NCBI GenBank assembly: GCA_030523765.1
Contig: JAUNHX010000013.1
Location: 1-51,384, forward strand
Source: Bacteroidales bacterium
Lineage (GTDB): Bacteria > Bacteroidota > Bacteroidia > Bacteroidales > P3
Direction of reading: 5' to 3'
Length of the DNA: 51,384 nt
In this document: piece after piece, positions 25,865 to 34,190 of the stretch
Numbering within the stretch: position 1 is the first letter of the stretch
Layout: the number at the start of each line of letters is the position of its first letter
The notes under the pieces: generated by a model
Databases searched by the model: none
What the model was told of the DNA's origin: nothing
Seen by the model: the letters and a program-made list of their open reading frames with translations, nothing else
Made by a program: the position numbers and the translations under genes

Positions 25865-27157
25865 TTACGATTCCTCCACACAGCCCATCAGATCATTCTC
25901 CATAGCATCAGTGATAGTAACGTTATAGAAACGTCCCACATGGAGCGGCTTGTCGGAACTTACCACCACTTCGTCATCGACCTCAGGGGAGTCGTACTCG
26001 GTGCGACCGATATAAAATTCGCCCTCACGACGATCAATCAATGTCTTGAAAGTGCGACCTATCTTGGCCTCATTCTTAGCTAGCGATATTTTTTCTTGTA
26101 TTGCCATCAACTCGTCGATGCGCTGCTGTTTTATCTCCTCGTCGATAGGATCTCCAAGATGATAAGAAGGTGTCCCCTCTTCAGGCGAATAGGCAAACAC
26201 ACCCATGCGGTCGAACTGTGCTTCGGCTACAAACTGTTTCAACTCCTGGTATTCATCCTCTCCCTCGCCAGGATAACCCACAATAAGGGTTGTGCGGATG
26301 GCCACATCGGGCATCAGTTGTCGAAACTGTTGCAGTAGCGCCAACGTCCCCTCACGATCAATACCACGCTGCATCGACTTTAAGATGTTGCTATTGATAT
26401 GCTGTAGCGGGATATCGATATAATTGCATATATTGGGATGACGCTGCATGACTTCGATGGCGTCGGTGGGGAAAGAAGTGGGATAGGTATAGTGGAGTCG
26501 AATCCAGGGGGCTCTCGTTTCGGTTGCCAGTCGTTCAAGCAGTTCACCCAAACAGCGACGCCCGTAAAGATCCATACCATAATAAGTAGTATCTTGCGCA
26601 ATAACAATGATTTCTTGCACACCTTGTACCACCATATCCTTGGCCTCAGCCACAAGATCGTCGATAGGGCGCGACACATGTTTGCCCCGTATTAAGGGTA
26701 TGGCACAATAGGAGCAACTACGATTGCAGCCCTCCGATATCTTCAGATAGGCATAATGACGAGGGGTACTTTGCAAGCGTTCCGAAGCCAACGACTGCCA
26801 TTGGCTATCAACGACCGATTGGATTAACTGTTTCCATTCGTGAACGCCATAGAAAGCATCAATTTCAGGTATTTCGGCCTTCAGCTCCTTCTTGTATCGT
26901 TCAATAAGACAACCCACAGCAATGATTTTACGCGGTTTTCGACCGCGCTGCTTCACCTGCACCAGTTCGAGCAACGTGTTGATCGATTCGATTTTGGCAT
27001 CACCAATAAAGCCACAGGTGTTGACAATACATATATCCCAGTCGGTACGATTACTATCGAACCGCACCTCGATGCCATTACGGCTTAGATGTCCCGCCAC
27101 ATTCTCTGAATCGACAACATTTTTGGAGCATCCCAAAGTTACAATATTGACTTTCAT
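25865..27157 (-). CDS. rimO: Ribosomal protein S12 methylthiotransferase RimO
   Basis: 430 aa from ATG 27157 (MKVNIVTLGCSKNVVDSE); the ATG eight codons earlier does not fit the family start. A radical-SAM enzyme that adds a methylthio group to an Asp of ribosomal protein S12. UPF0004 domain with three Cys (GCSKN, VNTCGFI, AVGCLIERY), radical SAM CxxxCxxC in GCNRSCSYCAIP, and a C-terminal TRAM domain (about 365-430). FAYSPEEGTPSY is a RimO signature that separates it from MiaB. It follows ftsY in the ribosome/secretion cluster. Confidence 0.94.
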   Translation of the reverse strand: MKVNIVTLGCSKNVVDSENVAGHLSRNGIEVRFDSNRTDWDICIVNTCGFIGDAKIESINTLLELVQVKQRGRKPRKIIAVGCLIERYKKELKAEIPEIDAFYGVHEWKQLIQSVVDSQWQSLASERLQSTPRHYAYLKISEGCNRSCSYCAIPLIRGKHVSRPIDDLVAEAKDMVVQGVQEIIVIAQDTTYYGMDLYGRRCLGELLERLATETRAPWIRLHYTYPTSFPTDAIEVMQRHPNICNYIDIPLQHINSNILKSMQRGIDREGTLALLQQFRQLMPDVAIRTTLIVGYPGEGEDEYQELKQFVAEAQFDRMGVFAYSPEEGTPSYHLGDPIDEEIKQQRIDELMAIQEKISLAKNEAKIGRTFKTLIDRREGEFYIGRTEYDSPEVDDEVVVSSDKPLHVGRFYNVTITDAMENDLMGCVEES

Positions 27158-27241
27158 TCTTCGTATTCTACCTAACAGCATCCTGCTGTGTGGGTGGAGG
27201 ATAGTTCTTTTCCGGGGAGAAAGTAATGGTTATAAAAAAAA

Positions 27242-28201
27242 TTATTTATCGTGATTAAATAGCGAGTCGACAAACTCGGAGGCGTTGAACACTTGCAAGT
27301 CGGTCATCTGCTCACCTAGGCCGATGTAGCGCACCGGTATCTTGAACTGATCGCTGATACCAATAATAACACCACCTTTAGCCGTACCATCCAATTTGGT
27401 TAATGCAAGCGCGTTGACCTCGGTGGCAGCGGTAAACTGGCGTGCCTGTTCGATAGCATTCTGACCGGTTGATGCATCGAGCACCAACAACACTTCGTGG
27501 GGAGCATCGGGAATCAGTTTTTGCATTACTTTGCGAATCTTGGTAAGCTCGTTCATCAAACCCACCTTGTTGTGCAGACGTCCTGCCGTATCGATAATCA
27601 CCACATCGGTGCCTTTGGCAAGAGCCGACTGTAGGGTATCGTAGGCCACCGATGCGGGGTCGGCATTCATACCCTGCGAAACAATGGGCACACCTACCCT
27701 TTCCGACCAAATAGTTAGTTGGTCGACAGCAGCGGCACGGAAGGTATCGGAGGCACCCAGCATAACACTCTTGCCAGCCTGTTTGAACTGATAGGCCAAT
27801 TTGCCAATCGTGGTGGTTTTGCCCACGCCATTCACACCGACCACCAAGATTACATAAGGCTTTTTAGGAAGTGGTGAAGAGAAATCCTCAAATTCATCGG
27901 CATGATGTTGGTTCAGCAAGGTCGATATTTCCCCTTTCAAGATGCCGTTCAGTTCCGATACACTGATATACTTATCGCGTTTTACTCGCTCTTGGATATT
28001 GGCGATGATCTTCAATGTAGTATCAACACCCACATCGGACGAGATAAGCATCTCCTCCAGATTATCAAGCACCTCGTCGTCAACGGTCGACTTACCGAGT
28101 ATAGATTTACCTAGTTTTGAGAAGAAACTCTCTTTCGTCTTGCTTAGTCCCTGGTCGAGGGTTTCTTTCTGTTTCTTGCTGAATATTGAGAACAATCCCA
28201 T
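27242..28201 (-). CDS. ftsY: Signal recognition particle receptor FtsY
   Basis: 319 aa. SRP GTPase receptor that brings ribosome-nascent-chain complexes to SecYEG. A short N-terminal basic helix ([13 protein letters not shown]) replaces the long acidic A domain of E. coli. Then comes the NG domain: [10 protein letters not shown] (G1), [21 protein letters not shown] (G3), [10 protein letters not shown] (G4) and [12 protein letters not shown] (G5). Normal length for Bacteroidota. Co-directional with rpmG, the DUF4295 gene and rimO. Confidence 0.96.
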   Translation of the reverse strand: MGLFSIFSKKQKETLDQGLSKTKESFFSKLGKSILGKSTVDDEVLDNLEEMLISSDVGVDTTLKIIANIQERVKRDKYISVSELNGILKGEISTLLNQHHADEFEDFSSPLPKKPYVILVVGVNGVGKTTTIGKLAYQFKQAGKSVMLGASDTFRAAAVDQLTIWSERVGVPIVSQGMNADPASVAYDTLQSALAKGTDVVIIDTAGRLHNKVGLMNELTKIRKVMQKLIPDAPHEVLLVLDASTGQNAIEQARQFTAATEVNALALTKLDGTAKGGVIIGISDQFKIPVRYIGLGEQMTDLQVFNASEFVDSLFNHDK

Positions 28202-28378
28202 AATACAGTTATTAAAGAGTTATTATTTTGCAAAAATAGAATAATTTTTCAATATAGCGAAAAATATTTGGATAGGGGTTGTAGATAGGCACACTAAAAA
28301 CACCCGCTTCACAGCGGGTGCAAAACAAAAGCGTATGAAAAAAATTATATTCTAATCCTTTATAATATAGCGGGGGGA

Positions 28379-28534
28379 TTATTTCTTTTTCAGATACTCC
28401 TGCACATTGTCGGAGGGAACAATTTCCTCTTTGAACATGTAGGCGTTGGTCTTGGGCGAACGCTGCATACGGATAACTTTAGCGTAGCTTTTACCGGTAG
28501 CGGTTTTCAGTGTTGCAACAACTTTCTTTGCCAT
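28379..28534 (-). CDS. DUF4295 family small protein
   Basis: 51 aa, encoded by ATG 28534 to TAA 28379. The translation begins MAKKVVATLKTATGKSYAKV and ends QEYLKKK. It matches the short basic DUF4295 proteins found beside rpmG in Bacteroidota, which are probably ribosome-associated though not characterised as far as I know. It sits 25 bases after rpmG and 177 bases before ftsY. Confidence 0.85.
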   Translation of the reverse strand: MAKKVVATLKTATGKSYAKVIRMQRSPKTNAYMFKEEIVPSDNVQEYLKKK

Positions 28535-28559
28535 AATTCAGTCCTCTCTTCTTTAATAA

Positions 28560-28748
28560 TTATTTAATCTCTTTATGAACAGTCATTTTCTTGAGGAAGG
28601 GGTTGTATTTCTTCAGCTCAAGACGTTCAGGGGTGTTCTTTTTATTTTTGGTCGTGACGTAGCGCGACATGCCAGGTACACCACTGGCTTTCTGCTCGGT
28701 GCATTCCAGGATAACTTGGACTCTTGCGTCTTTATTTTTCTTTGCCAT
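28560..28748 (-). CDS. rpmG: 50S ribosomal protein L33
   Basis: 62 aa. [18 protein letters not shown] start and [23 protein letters not shown] end are typical of L33. It lacks the CxxC zinc pairs of zinc-type L33 (only one Cys), so it is the zinc-free form. First gene of the rpmG / DUF4295 / ftsY / rimO run; rpmB (L28), which often precedes it, is not present here. Confidence 0.95.
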   Translation of the reverse strand: MAKKNKDARVQVILECTEQKASGVPGMSRYVTTKNKKNTPERLELKKYNPFLKKMTVHKEIK

Positions 28749-29084
28749 TTCTTTACGTTTTCTATCGTTTTGAGGTGCAAAAGTACTACATTATTTTGAA
28801 TTGACAATATTTTTTTGCAACTTTTTTTATTTCAATCATGTAATCTAGTGATTTATAGTTAATCATAAATTTCTATTCCAATCTCAATGCAGTGTCTTTG
28901 TTATCAAAAAACAGCACAAACAGCAACCGATTTTTAGAATTTTGACAACTTAGAGACCTAGATGATATTTTGTTTGTTCAGATTGCACTTTTACAGTCGT
29001 TTATGCGAAATATCTAGACTTTTTCCATAACAAGTCTGTATCGCAGAGGGGCGAGTTCTTGGTAGATATCCAACATATGTGTGC
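28749..29084. other. Intergenic region upstream of rpmG
   Basis: About 335 bases. It holds the rpmG promoter and is otherwise AT-rich with stops in all frames. No L28 gene can be read in it. Confidence 0.6.
28778..28807 (-). promoter_or_regulatory. Promoter of rpmG operon
   Basis: On the minus strand TACTTTTG (28778-28785) lies 19 bases from TTG (28805-28807), about 30 bases before rpmG. Confidence 0.65.
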
Positions 29085-29516
29085 TTACTTTTTTATTGAG
29101 GATAGGATGTAAAGTTTATCGCCAACTTTCTGTATAGAGAACAAGGCATCATCTGAGCCTACGACCATTAGTGAATCTGTGTTGAAATCAATCCGTTCCA
29201 AAGGGGTTTCGTGATAAGGAAAAAATTCATTGTAATAAACAATTTTATGGTCTTTTACAAACACAATCCTATCCCCTACATCTTGCCAATAGTTGTTGAT
29301 ATTCACTATAGCATTGATCTCTTCCAAAGGATAATTACTGGGAAACCAATACATTGTATCCCAATCAAACCATAAGGCATCTGTAAAATTGATTGTATCG
29401 ACGCCTTGATCGGCGTTGGTCTTTACGATATTATAAACATCTGGCCCAATGAAGTTGCATGATGTTATCATTGCTAATAGCATTAGCATTATCATGTTTA
29501 ACCGTTTATATTTCAT
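29085..29516 (-). CDS. Small lipoprotein, function unknown
   Basis: 143 aa. The signal peptide ends MLLAMITSC, a usable lipobox (Cys20). The mature part is rich in Asp, Asn, Tyr and Trp (FDWDTMYWFPSNYPLEEINA, IVYYNEFFPYHETPLERIDF) with short strands, and I recognise no family. Base composition is more AT-rich than its neighbours and it has no close co-directional partner, which may mean it is an accessory gene. Confidence 0.65.
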   Translation of the reverse strand: MKYKRLNMIMLMLLAMITSCNFIGPDVYNIVKTNADQGVDTINFTDALWFDWDTMYWFPSNYPLEEINAIVNINNYWQDVGDRIVFVKDHKIVYYNEFFPYHETPLERIDFNTDSLMVVGSDDALFSIQKVGDKLYILSSIKK

Positions 29517-29627
29517 GACTATTTTGTTTTTTTACTTACAACGATTTTGCACACTATAATCGCGCAACCTCATATTATATTACAGTCCTATGTAAAAAAT
29601 TACCTAAATAATTTCCATTAGCATGTA

Positions 29628-30938
29628 TTACTTACCGAAAACCTTGACTGCTTCTTGCATGCGTTCGCGGACGGGAACACTGAAGGGACAACGCTCTTCA
29701 CACTGTGCACAGCCTATACATTCGCTCGCATGATGCTCAAGGGCCTCGTACTCTTTCTTAACTTGTTCCGGAACGGGGTTCTTTCCTCTTGCTTGGTCGA
29801 GTAACTTGTTTACTTTGCCGATATCAATTCCTACTGGACATGGGGCACAGTGATTACAATAAGTACATTGATTACCGTTAACGCTTGCAGCAGCTTTGAC
29901 GGTAGCTGATTCGGGACCACATTGGTTGCCCGCTTCGTTGGTATAAGCATCGGCAACACCTCTTTGAAGCACACTGTTAAAATCCTTTTCTTGATCGGCA
30001 GCAGTTAGGTAGTGCAGATCCTCTTGTAACTGCTCAATCGTAGAGGCACCAGCGATGGCCACAGCGCAGCAGGGTTTGCTCAAACAGTAGGCTATACACT
30101 GGGTTGGAGTGAGGGCAAAGCCTAGTGGCGATTGATCGGCTTTTAGCAAACGACCGCCACCACCAAAAGTTTTCATATTGGTGATAGCGATATGATGTTG
30201 TGTGCAATAGTCGTAAAACTCCACACGTTTGGGGTCAATACCAGGCAGCATCTCGGCATCTTTTTCCCATGGATTATGGTCGGAGGTTAAGCGGTCGAAA
30301 GCGGGGTTCATACTGAACATAATCACCTCAAATTCACCACTTTTAGCGGCTGCCATGGCCACATCGACATTATGACTACTCATACCAATATGTTGCACCT
30401 TGCCCTCCTGCTTCAGCTGACGCAAATAGTCCATCAACTGACTGTTAAGAATTGTGTCCCACTCATCCATCTTGTCTACAATATGTAGCATACCTACCTC
30501 GATATGATCGGTACCCAGCAAATCGAGCAGATCGGAAAAACCACGTTCGGCTTGCTGCCTATTGCGTGTCCGCTCATAAGAGGTACCATTCCAAAAACAG
30601 CCCACATGGCCCTGTATAATCATCCTATCGCGACGATCCTTCAAAGCATAACCTATATTGCTTCGCACCAAGGGATTAGCATCATAGATATCGATATAAT
30701 TTATACCGCTATCCAAAGCCACATCCATATAGGCTCGAGACTCCTCGGGACTCATATCCTCGAAAGGACCGCAGCCTATACCAATCTCACTTACACGGAG
30801 TCCCGTCGCACCTAAATCACGATACCCCATTCGAGGATTTACAGACTCATCTACTCCGTTAGTGCAAGAGGCTGATAACAATACCATGAATGAAACTAGC
30901 AGCATCAAAGTTGCTCTTAACAATATATTTTTCAACAT
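29628..30938 (-). CDS. Aldo/keto reductase-like protein with ferredoxin domain and lipoprotein signal
   Basis: 436 aa from ATG 30938; the ATG 12 codons earlier (30974) lies inside the promoter box. The first 25 residues (MLKNILLRATLMLLVSFMVL then LSASC) form a lipoprotein signal. An AKR TIM barrel follows (YRDLGATGLRVSEIGIGCGPF to about residue 325). The classical Asp-Tyr-Lys-His tetrad is incomplete: IDIYDANP lacks the Tyr and IIQGHVG lacks the Lys, while the His of GMLHIVD remains. The C-terminus has two clusters, CTYCNHCAPCP and CIGCAQCEERCP, for two 4Fe-4S centres. It belongs to the subgroup with the IIQGHVG motif, whose reaction is not known to me. Confidence 0.85.
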   Translation of the reverse strand: MLKNILLRATLMLLVSFMVLLSASCTNGVDESVNPRMGYRDLGATGLRVSEIGIGCGPFEDMSPEESRAYMDVALDSGINYIDIYDANPLVRSNIGYALKDRRDRMIIQGHVGCFWNGTSYERTRNRQQAERGFSDLLDLLGTDHIEVGMLHIVDKMDEWDTILNSQLMDYLRQLKQEGKVQHIGMSSHNVDVAMAAAKSGEFEVIMFSMNPAFDRLTSDHNPWEKDAEMLPGIDPKRVEFYDYCTQHHIAITNMKTFGGGGRLLKADQSPLGFALTPTQCIAYCLSKPCCAVAIAGASTIEQLQEDLHYLTAADQEKDFNSVLQRGVADAYTNEAGNQCGPESATVKAAASVNGNQCTYCNHCAPCPVGIDIGKVNKLLDQARGKNPVPEQVKKEYEALEHHASECIGCAQCEERCPFSVPVRERMQEAVKVFGK

Positions 30939-30971
30939 AATATAATAATTTGTACCCAATTTTAGGATATG

Positions 30972-30979
30972 CAAATATA
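30972..30979 (-). promoter_or_regulatory. -7 box of the AKR lipoprotein gene
   Basis: TATATTTG followed by C on the minus strand, about 34 bases before the chosen ATG. It overlaps the alternative ATG at 30974, which helps reject that start. Confidence 0.5.
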
Positions 30980-31064
30980 CATATTATTTTATAATATGGA
31001 GTCAAACCACGAAACATCAATTTTGAAATCTTCCCATTTATTTCCGTGCAACCATATATAGTGA

Positions 31065-31148
31065 CTAGGAGCTCGTAGGGAACGGCCCTCCTATTTCATA
31101 AGAACAAGGCTGGTAGCACGTAGGGAACGACCCTTCTAACTCGTATGA
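31065..31148 (+). repeat. Two imperfect 39-bp direct repeats, 45 bp apart
   Basis: Repeat units start near 31065 and 31110. The shared core is CGTAGGGAACGRCCCTYCTA, with about three quarters of positions equal over 39 bases. They lie between the AKR and GNAT genes; no function is assigned. Confidence 0.6.
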
Positions 31149-31200
31149 GTGTGATGTGTTTTTAAATGAAATAGAGACGACGGAGATAAGAGCACCCCCT

Positions 31201-31707
31201 CTATCCAATTATCTTCTGATATGCTTTTCGAGGAGTTCCATCGGCCACATAAATGATACCACAATAGGAGAAACCCTCCCGTTCCATGATATGCTGCATA
31301 ATGACATTATCGGCATGAGTGTCGATACGGATATTGTGATCAACTGAGAAGGCAAACTGTAGCAGTCGACGCATTACATTGCGACTATCGGAACGGCTGG
31401 CAATACGATGAACAACATGATAAGGGCGATCATTGTCGAGCCAGTCACCCCCTTCGATAGTAGCATACGTAGGATCAGGGCCTGCCACCAAGACAAACAG
31501 CGCAACCGCTCGATCATTGTCGAGCATCAGATAGCACTGCTGCCTCGCAATATCGTCGGCAAGCAGTTCCCGTTGAGGGTAGCCATTCACCCATTGACGA
31601 AAATTGCCACTGTTCCTCATGGTCTGCTTTGCCTCATCCACAATATCCATCATTATATCCAAATCATCGAGGGTAGCAAGGCGAATTGTAGTAGTGGTAT
31701 TTATCAT
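31201..31707 (-). CDS. GNAT family N-acetyltransferase
   Basis: 168 aa from ATG 31707 (MINTTTTIRLATLDDLDIMM); the longer reading frame upstream encodes a hydrophobic, non-conserved extension. The chain runs TTIRLATLDDLDIMMDIVDEA, AVALFVLVAGPDPTYATIEG, HRIASRSDSRNVMRRLLQFA, RIDTHADNVIMQHIMEREGFSYCGIIYV, the usual order of GNAT strands and helices. The acetyl-CoA loop (RIASRSDSRNVM) is a degenerate form of the Q/R-x-x-G-x-G/A motif. Substrate unknown. Confidence 0.8.
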   Translation of the reverse strand: MINTTTTIRLATLDDLDIMMDIVDEAKQTMRNSGNFRQWVNGYPQRELLADDIARQQCYLMLDNDRAVALFVLVAGPDPTYATIEGGDWLDNDRPYHVVHRIASRSDSRNVMRRLLQFAFSVDHNIRIDTHADNVIMQHIMEREGFSYCGIIYVADGTPRKAYQKIIG

Positions 31708-31847
31708 GGCTAGATAACTCATATATAGCCAAATTATTGTGTTGAATAAAAAAAAGGGAGCGTCAACACAATAAATAGAAACGAAAAGAGTTATTAAGAA
31801 AATTGAAATAACCATAAGAACGCACCAAACGCTCTATAAATGTCGAA

Positions 31848-32522
31848 ATGAAACTGAAAAAGACTATTTCCTTCTTGCTGTTGATATGTATAGCTATGAC
31901 TACCCCATGGTATGCTCAAGCTCAGAGTTCATATCCCAACGCCGACATCTACAAAACCGATGCCACCGTAATGTTTGCTGGCATTGAGAATCATGTGCGT
32001 GTCTATCTGAAGTCGATCAAAGAGAGCGAAGTAACGGTATCGGCCACTCCCAAGAGTGCCATCCTTCAACGGTTGGGTGTCAACGAATCGGGCGAGATTC
32101 TATACTCCGTGATCCCTAGTGTGCCTGGCGAAGTAAAGATTGTTGTCAATGCCTACGTATCGGACACCTACTACGATCTAGGGTACGAAACCTTTGTGGT
32201 GAAACCCCTTCCGCAGCCTTATATCACCATCGGATCGGCCTTCAATGGCGACGCTATTCCCCGCCAACAATTTCCCGACAGCATCGGTGTCGTCATTCCC
32301 GGCCCCTTTTTCAGCCATATTCATTTCTCCATACTCTCGTTCAAACTATCCCATAGTGGTATTTCAGAACCCCTTACTGCCGATGGAAACACCTTCACAC
32401 CACAGATGCTTCAAAGCATCAAAGAACTCCCTATAGGGGAAAGTATTACACTCTACGACGTAATAGTGAAATTGCCCAGCGGCGAGACAGTATCGCTTGG
32501 GGCTACCTTCACACTGCGATAA
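31848..32522 (+). CDS. Exported GldM-like domain protein
   Basis: 224 aa. Signal peptide ending WYAQAQ (about residue 26). The mature chain resembles the C-terminal periplasmic domains of GldM/PorM, the shaft of the type IX secretion and gliding motor: TDATVMFAGIENHVRVYLKSI, YDLGYETFVVKPLPQPYITIGS, FKLSHSG. It lacks the N-terminal membrane anchor of true GldM, so it is a stand-alone relative. It may interact with the T9SS, which fits the T9SS tail on the LRR protein, but this is inference. It precedes the thioesterase gene by 42 bases. Confidence 0.7.
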   Translation: MKLKKTISFLLLICIAMTTPWYAQAQSSYPNADIYKTDATVMFAGIENHVRVYLKSIKESEVTVSATPKSAILQRLGVNESGEILYSVIPSVPGEVKIVVNAYVSDTYYDLGYETFVVKPLPQPYITIGSAFNGDAIPRQQFPDSIGVVIPGPFFSHIHFSILSFKLSHSGISEPLTADGNTFTPQMLQSIKELPIGESITLYDVIVKLPSGETVSLGATFTLR

Positions 32523-32564
32523 CAATTAAGGATACAATTTATTAATTCTAACACACAAAAAGCT

Positions 32565-33017
32565 ATGATCTTAACCGATTGGGCCAAAAACCGATTTGCC
32601 AAAGACCTTTATGCTACACGTCAAACAGGCGTTACTATCGAATTGGCCGATATTGAAACAGAGACGGGGCGTCCTGTAGGCCACGCCATATGCTCGGTGG
32701 TGCTACGTCCTGAGCATCGCAATGCAGCAGGGGCAGTGATGGGCGGTGTTTTCTTCACCCTCGCTGATCTCTCTACCGCAGTAGCCATGAATATGGTGGA
32801 ATGTGCTAATGCTGCCACCATCGAAGAATCGATGAAACTCCACTGGGTGACGGTGAACAGTAGCATCACCTTCATAGGCCAGCCTCGTGGCGAGGTTATC
32901 TCGGCCGAAGCCATTTGCCGCCATATGGGCGAAACCTCGTGCCTCTACCAAGTAGACATCAAAGATGGCGACTATCTCGTTGCCGAAGTAATGGTATCGG
33001 GCCATCGTCTCGACTAA
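32565..33017 (+). CDS. PaaI-family hotdog thioesterase
   Basis: 150 aa, single hotdog fold. NAAGAVMGGVFFTLADLSTAVAMN is the conserved active-site region (Asn and Asp positions as in PaaI/COG2050). VNSSITFIGQPRGEVISAEAICRHMGETSCLYQVDI is the second half. It hydrolyses acyl- or aryl-CoA esters in the cytoplasm; substrate unknown. A hairpin follows at 33037-33085. Confidence 0.9.
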   Translation: MILTDWAKNRFAKDLYATRQTGVTIELADIETETGRPVGHAICSVVLRPEHRNAAGAVMGGVFFTLADLSTAVAMNMVECANAATIEESMKLHWVTVNSSITFIGQPRGEVISAEAICRHMGETSCLYQVDIKDGDYLVAEVMVSGHRLD

Positions 33018-33036
33018 CGATCCCTACCCTATAGTT

Positions 33037-33085
33037 AAAGGCAGCAACCTTTCCTTCTTACGGAGAAAGGGTGTTGCCTTTTTCT
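33037..33085 (+). terminator. Terminator after the thioesterase gene
   Basis: AAAGGCAGCAACC pairs with GGTGTTGCCTTT (70-81 of the 33001 block), one bulge, followed by TTTCTG. Confidence 0.65.
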
Positions 33086-33120
33086 GTTATGATAAAAAGA
33101 ATCGAATATACTCTCTTCTG

Positions 33121-34023
33121 TTAATCAAGCAAACCCATACGCTTATGGACGGTAGTGGCTTGTACCAGTATGTCGACAAACGCCTTCATTGAATGTTTCC
33201 GATAGGCATCGCGCAATACATGGAACGAACCCGTCATCAGTCCCTCCGACCCCTCGATAGGTATAGCCTTGAGGTCGTTATGACCTTCGATAGAGGAACG
33301 ACTCAGGACAGTAACCATACTACTGGTTTGAACCAACTGCAACAACGGGGTAACCTCATTGATTTCCAGTCGCGGCTGCAAGTCGATGCCACGTTGGTGA
33401 CAAATCTGGTCAAGGATATTGCGAGCTTGCATACCTTTTGCTGGGAGGGCTAGTGAGTGGCGCTTCAGTTCAGACAGCGCGATACTCTTGGCCGATGCTA
33501 TTGGATGACTGATACCCACCACCGCCGAGAGGCGATCATCGAAGAGGGTATGACTCTCAATATCGTCGCTGATGGTATCCGGCTTATAGCTTAGTACACA
33601 GTCAACCTCGCCCCCTTCCAACATCTCGAGCAGCTCACGCATTGTCTTGTAGTAAACCATCAAACGGATATTAGGATAAGTACGAATAAAAAGCATGATG
33701 GCATCGGAGGCCACTATCTTGAACGAATGGGTTACACCAATATTTAGGGTTCCGCAACGGAGTTGCATCAAGTCGAGCACCCTATCCTCGCAGTATTTAG
33801 CCTGTTGGAGTGTATTTTGAGCAAAGGGAAGAATCTCCCTACCCGCTTCGGTAAGGGTTACCTCATGGCTGTTGCGGTGGAAGAGTTCAACCTTGAGCTC
33901 TTGTTCGAGCGACTTGATAGTTTGTGAGAATGTGCTCTGCGTTACACACATCTTATCGGCCGCTTCCGAGAAATTCATAGTCTGTGCTGCCAAAGCAAAC
34001 GCACGCAGTTGTCGTAGTTCCAT
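33121..34023 (-). CDS. LysR-family transcription regulator
   Basis: 300 aa from ATG 34023 (MELRQLRAFALAAQ); the longest frame (34056) would start upstream of the -7 box at 34044-34051 and is excluded. The winged helix is at 1-60 (NFSEAADKMCVTQSTFSQTIKSLEQELKVELFHR). The effector domain (about 90-295) follows in the usual periplasmic-binding-protein fold, with CVLSYKPD and ALPAKGMQ. Target unknown; it is transcribed in the same direction as, and downstream of, the YidE transporter gene and could respond to a related small molecule. Confidence 0.9.
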   Translation of the reverse strand: MELRQLRAFALAAQTMNFSEAADKMCVTQSTFSQTIKSLEQELKVELFHRNSHEVTLTEAGREILPFAQNTLQQAKYCEDRVLDLMQLRCGTLNIGVTHSFKIVASDAIMLFIRTYPNIRLMVYYKTMRELLEMLEGGEVDCVLSYKPDTISDDIESHTLFDDRLSAVVGISHPIASAKSIALSELKRHSLALPAKGMQARNILDQICHQRGIDLQPRLEINEVTPLLQLVQTSSMVTVLSRSSIEGHNDLKAIPIEGSEGLMTGSFHVLRDAYRKHSMKAFVDILVQATTVHKRMGLLD

Positions 34024-34043
34024 ATTCTTCATGTTTGAAAGTG

Positions 34044-34051
34044 CAAAGATA
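34044..34051 (-). promoter_or_regulatory. -7 box of the LysR gene
   Basis: TATCTTTG followed by CAC on the minus strand, 11 bases before ATG 34032 and 20 before ATG 34023. It rules out the farther start. No clear -33. Confidence 0.5.
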
Positions 34052-34190
34052 GTCATTTTTTCTCAGATAGCGTTTTTTTTGTTGCAATAATCAGTGAAAG
34101 CAGTAGCTTATGGAAGTATGGATAATTTGGTTTTGTTGACAGAACCCTATTGACTATTGGTGAAACATTTATAAAACTATTGATAAATCC

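Noticed and set aside
27157..27181. Upstream ATG start for rimO
   Set aside because: The added residues (MLLGRIRR) precede a family-typical MKVNIVTLGCSKN start.
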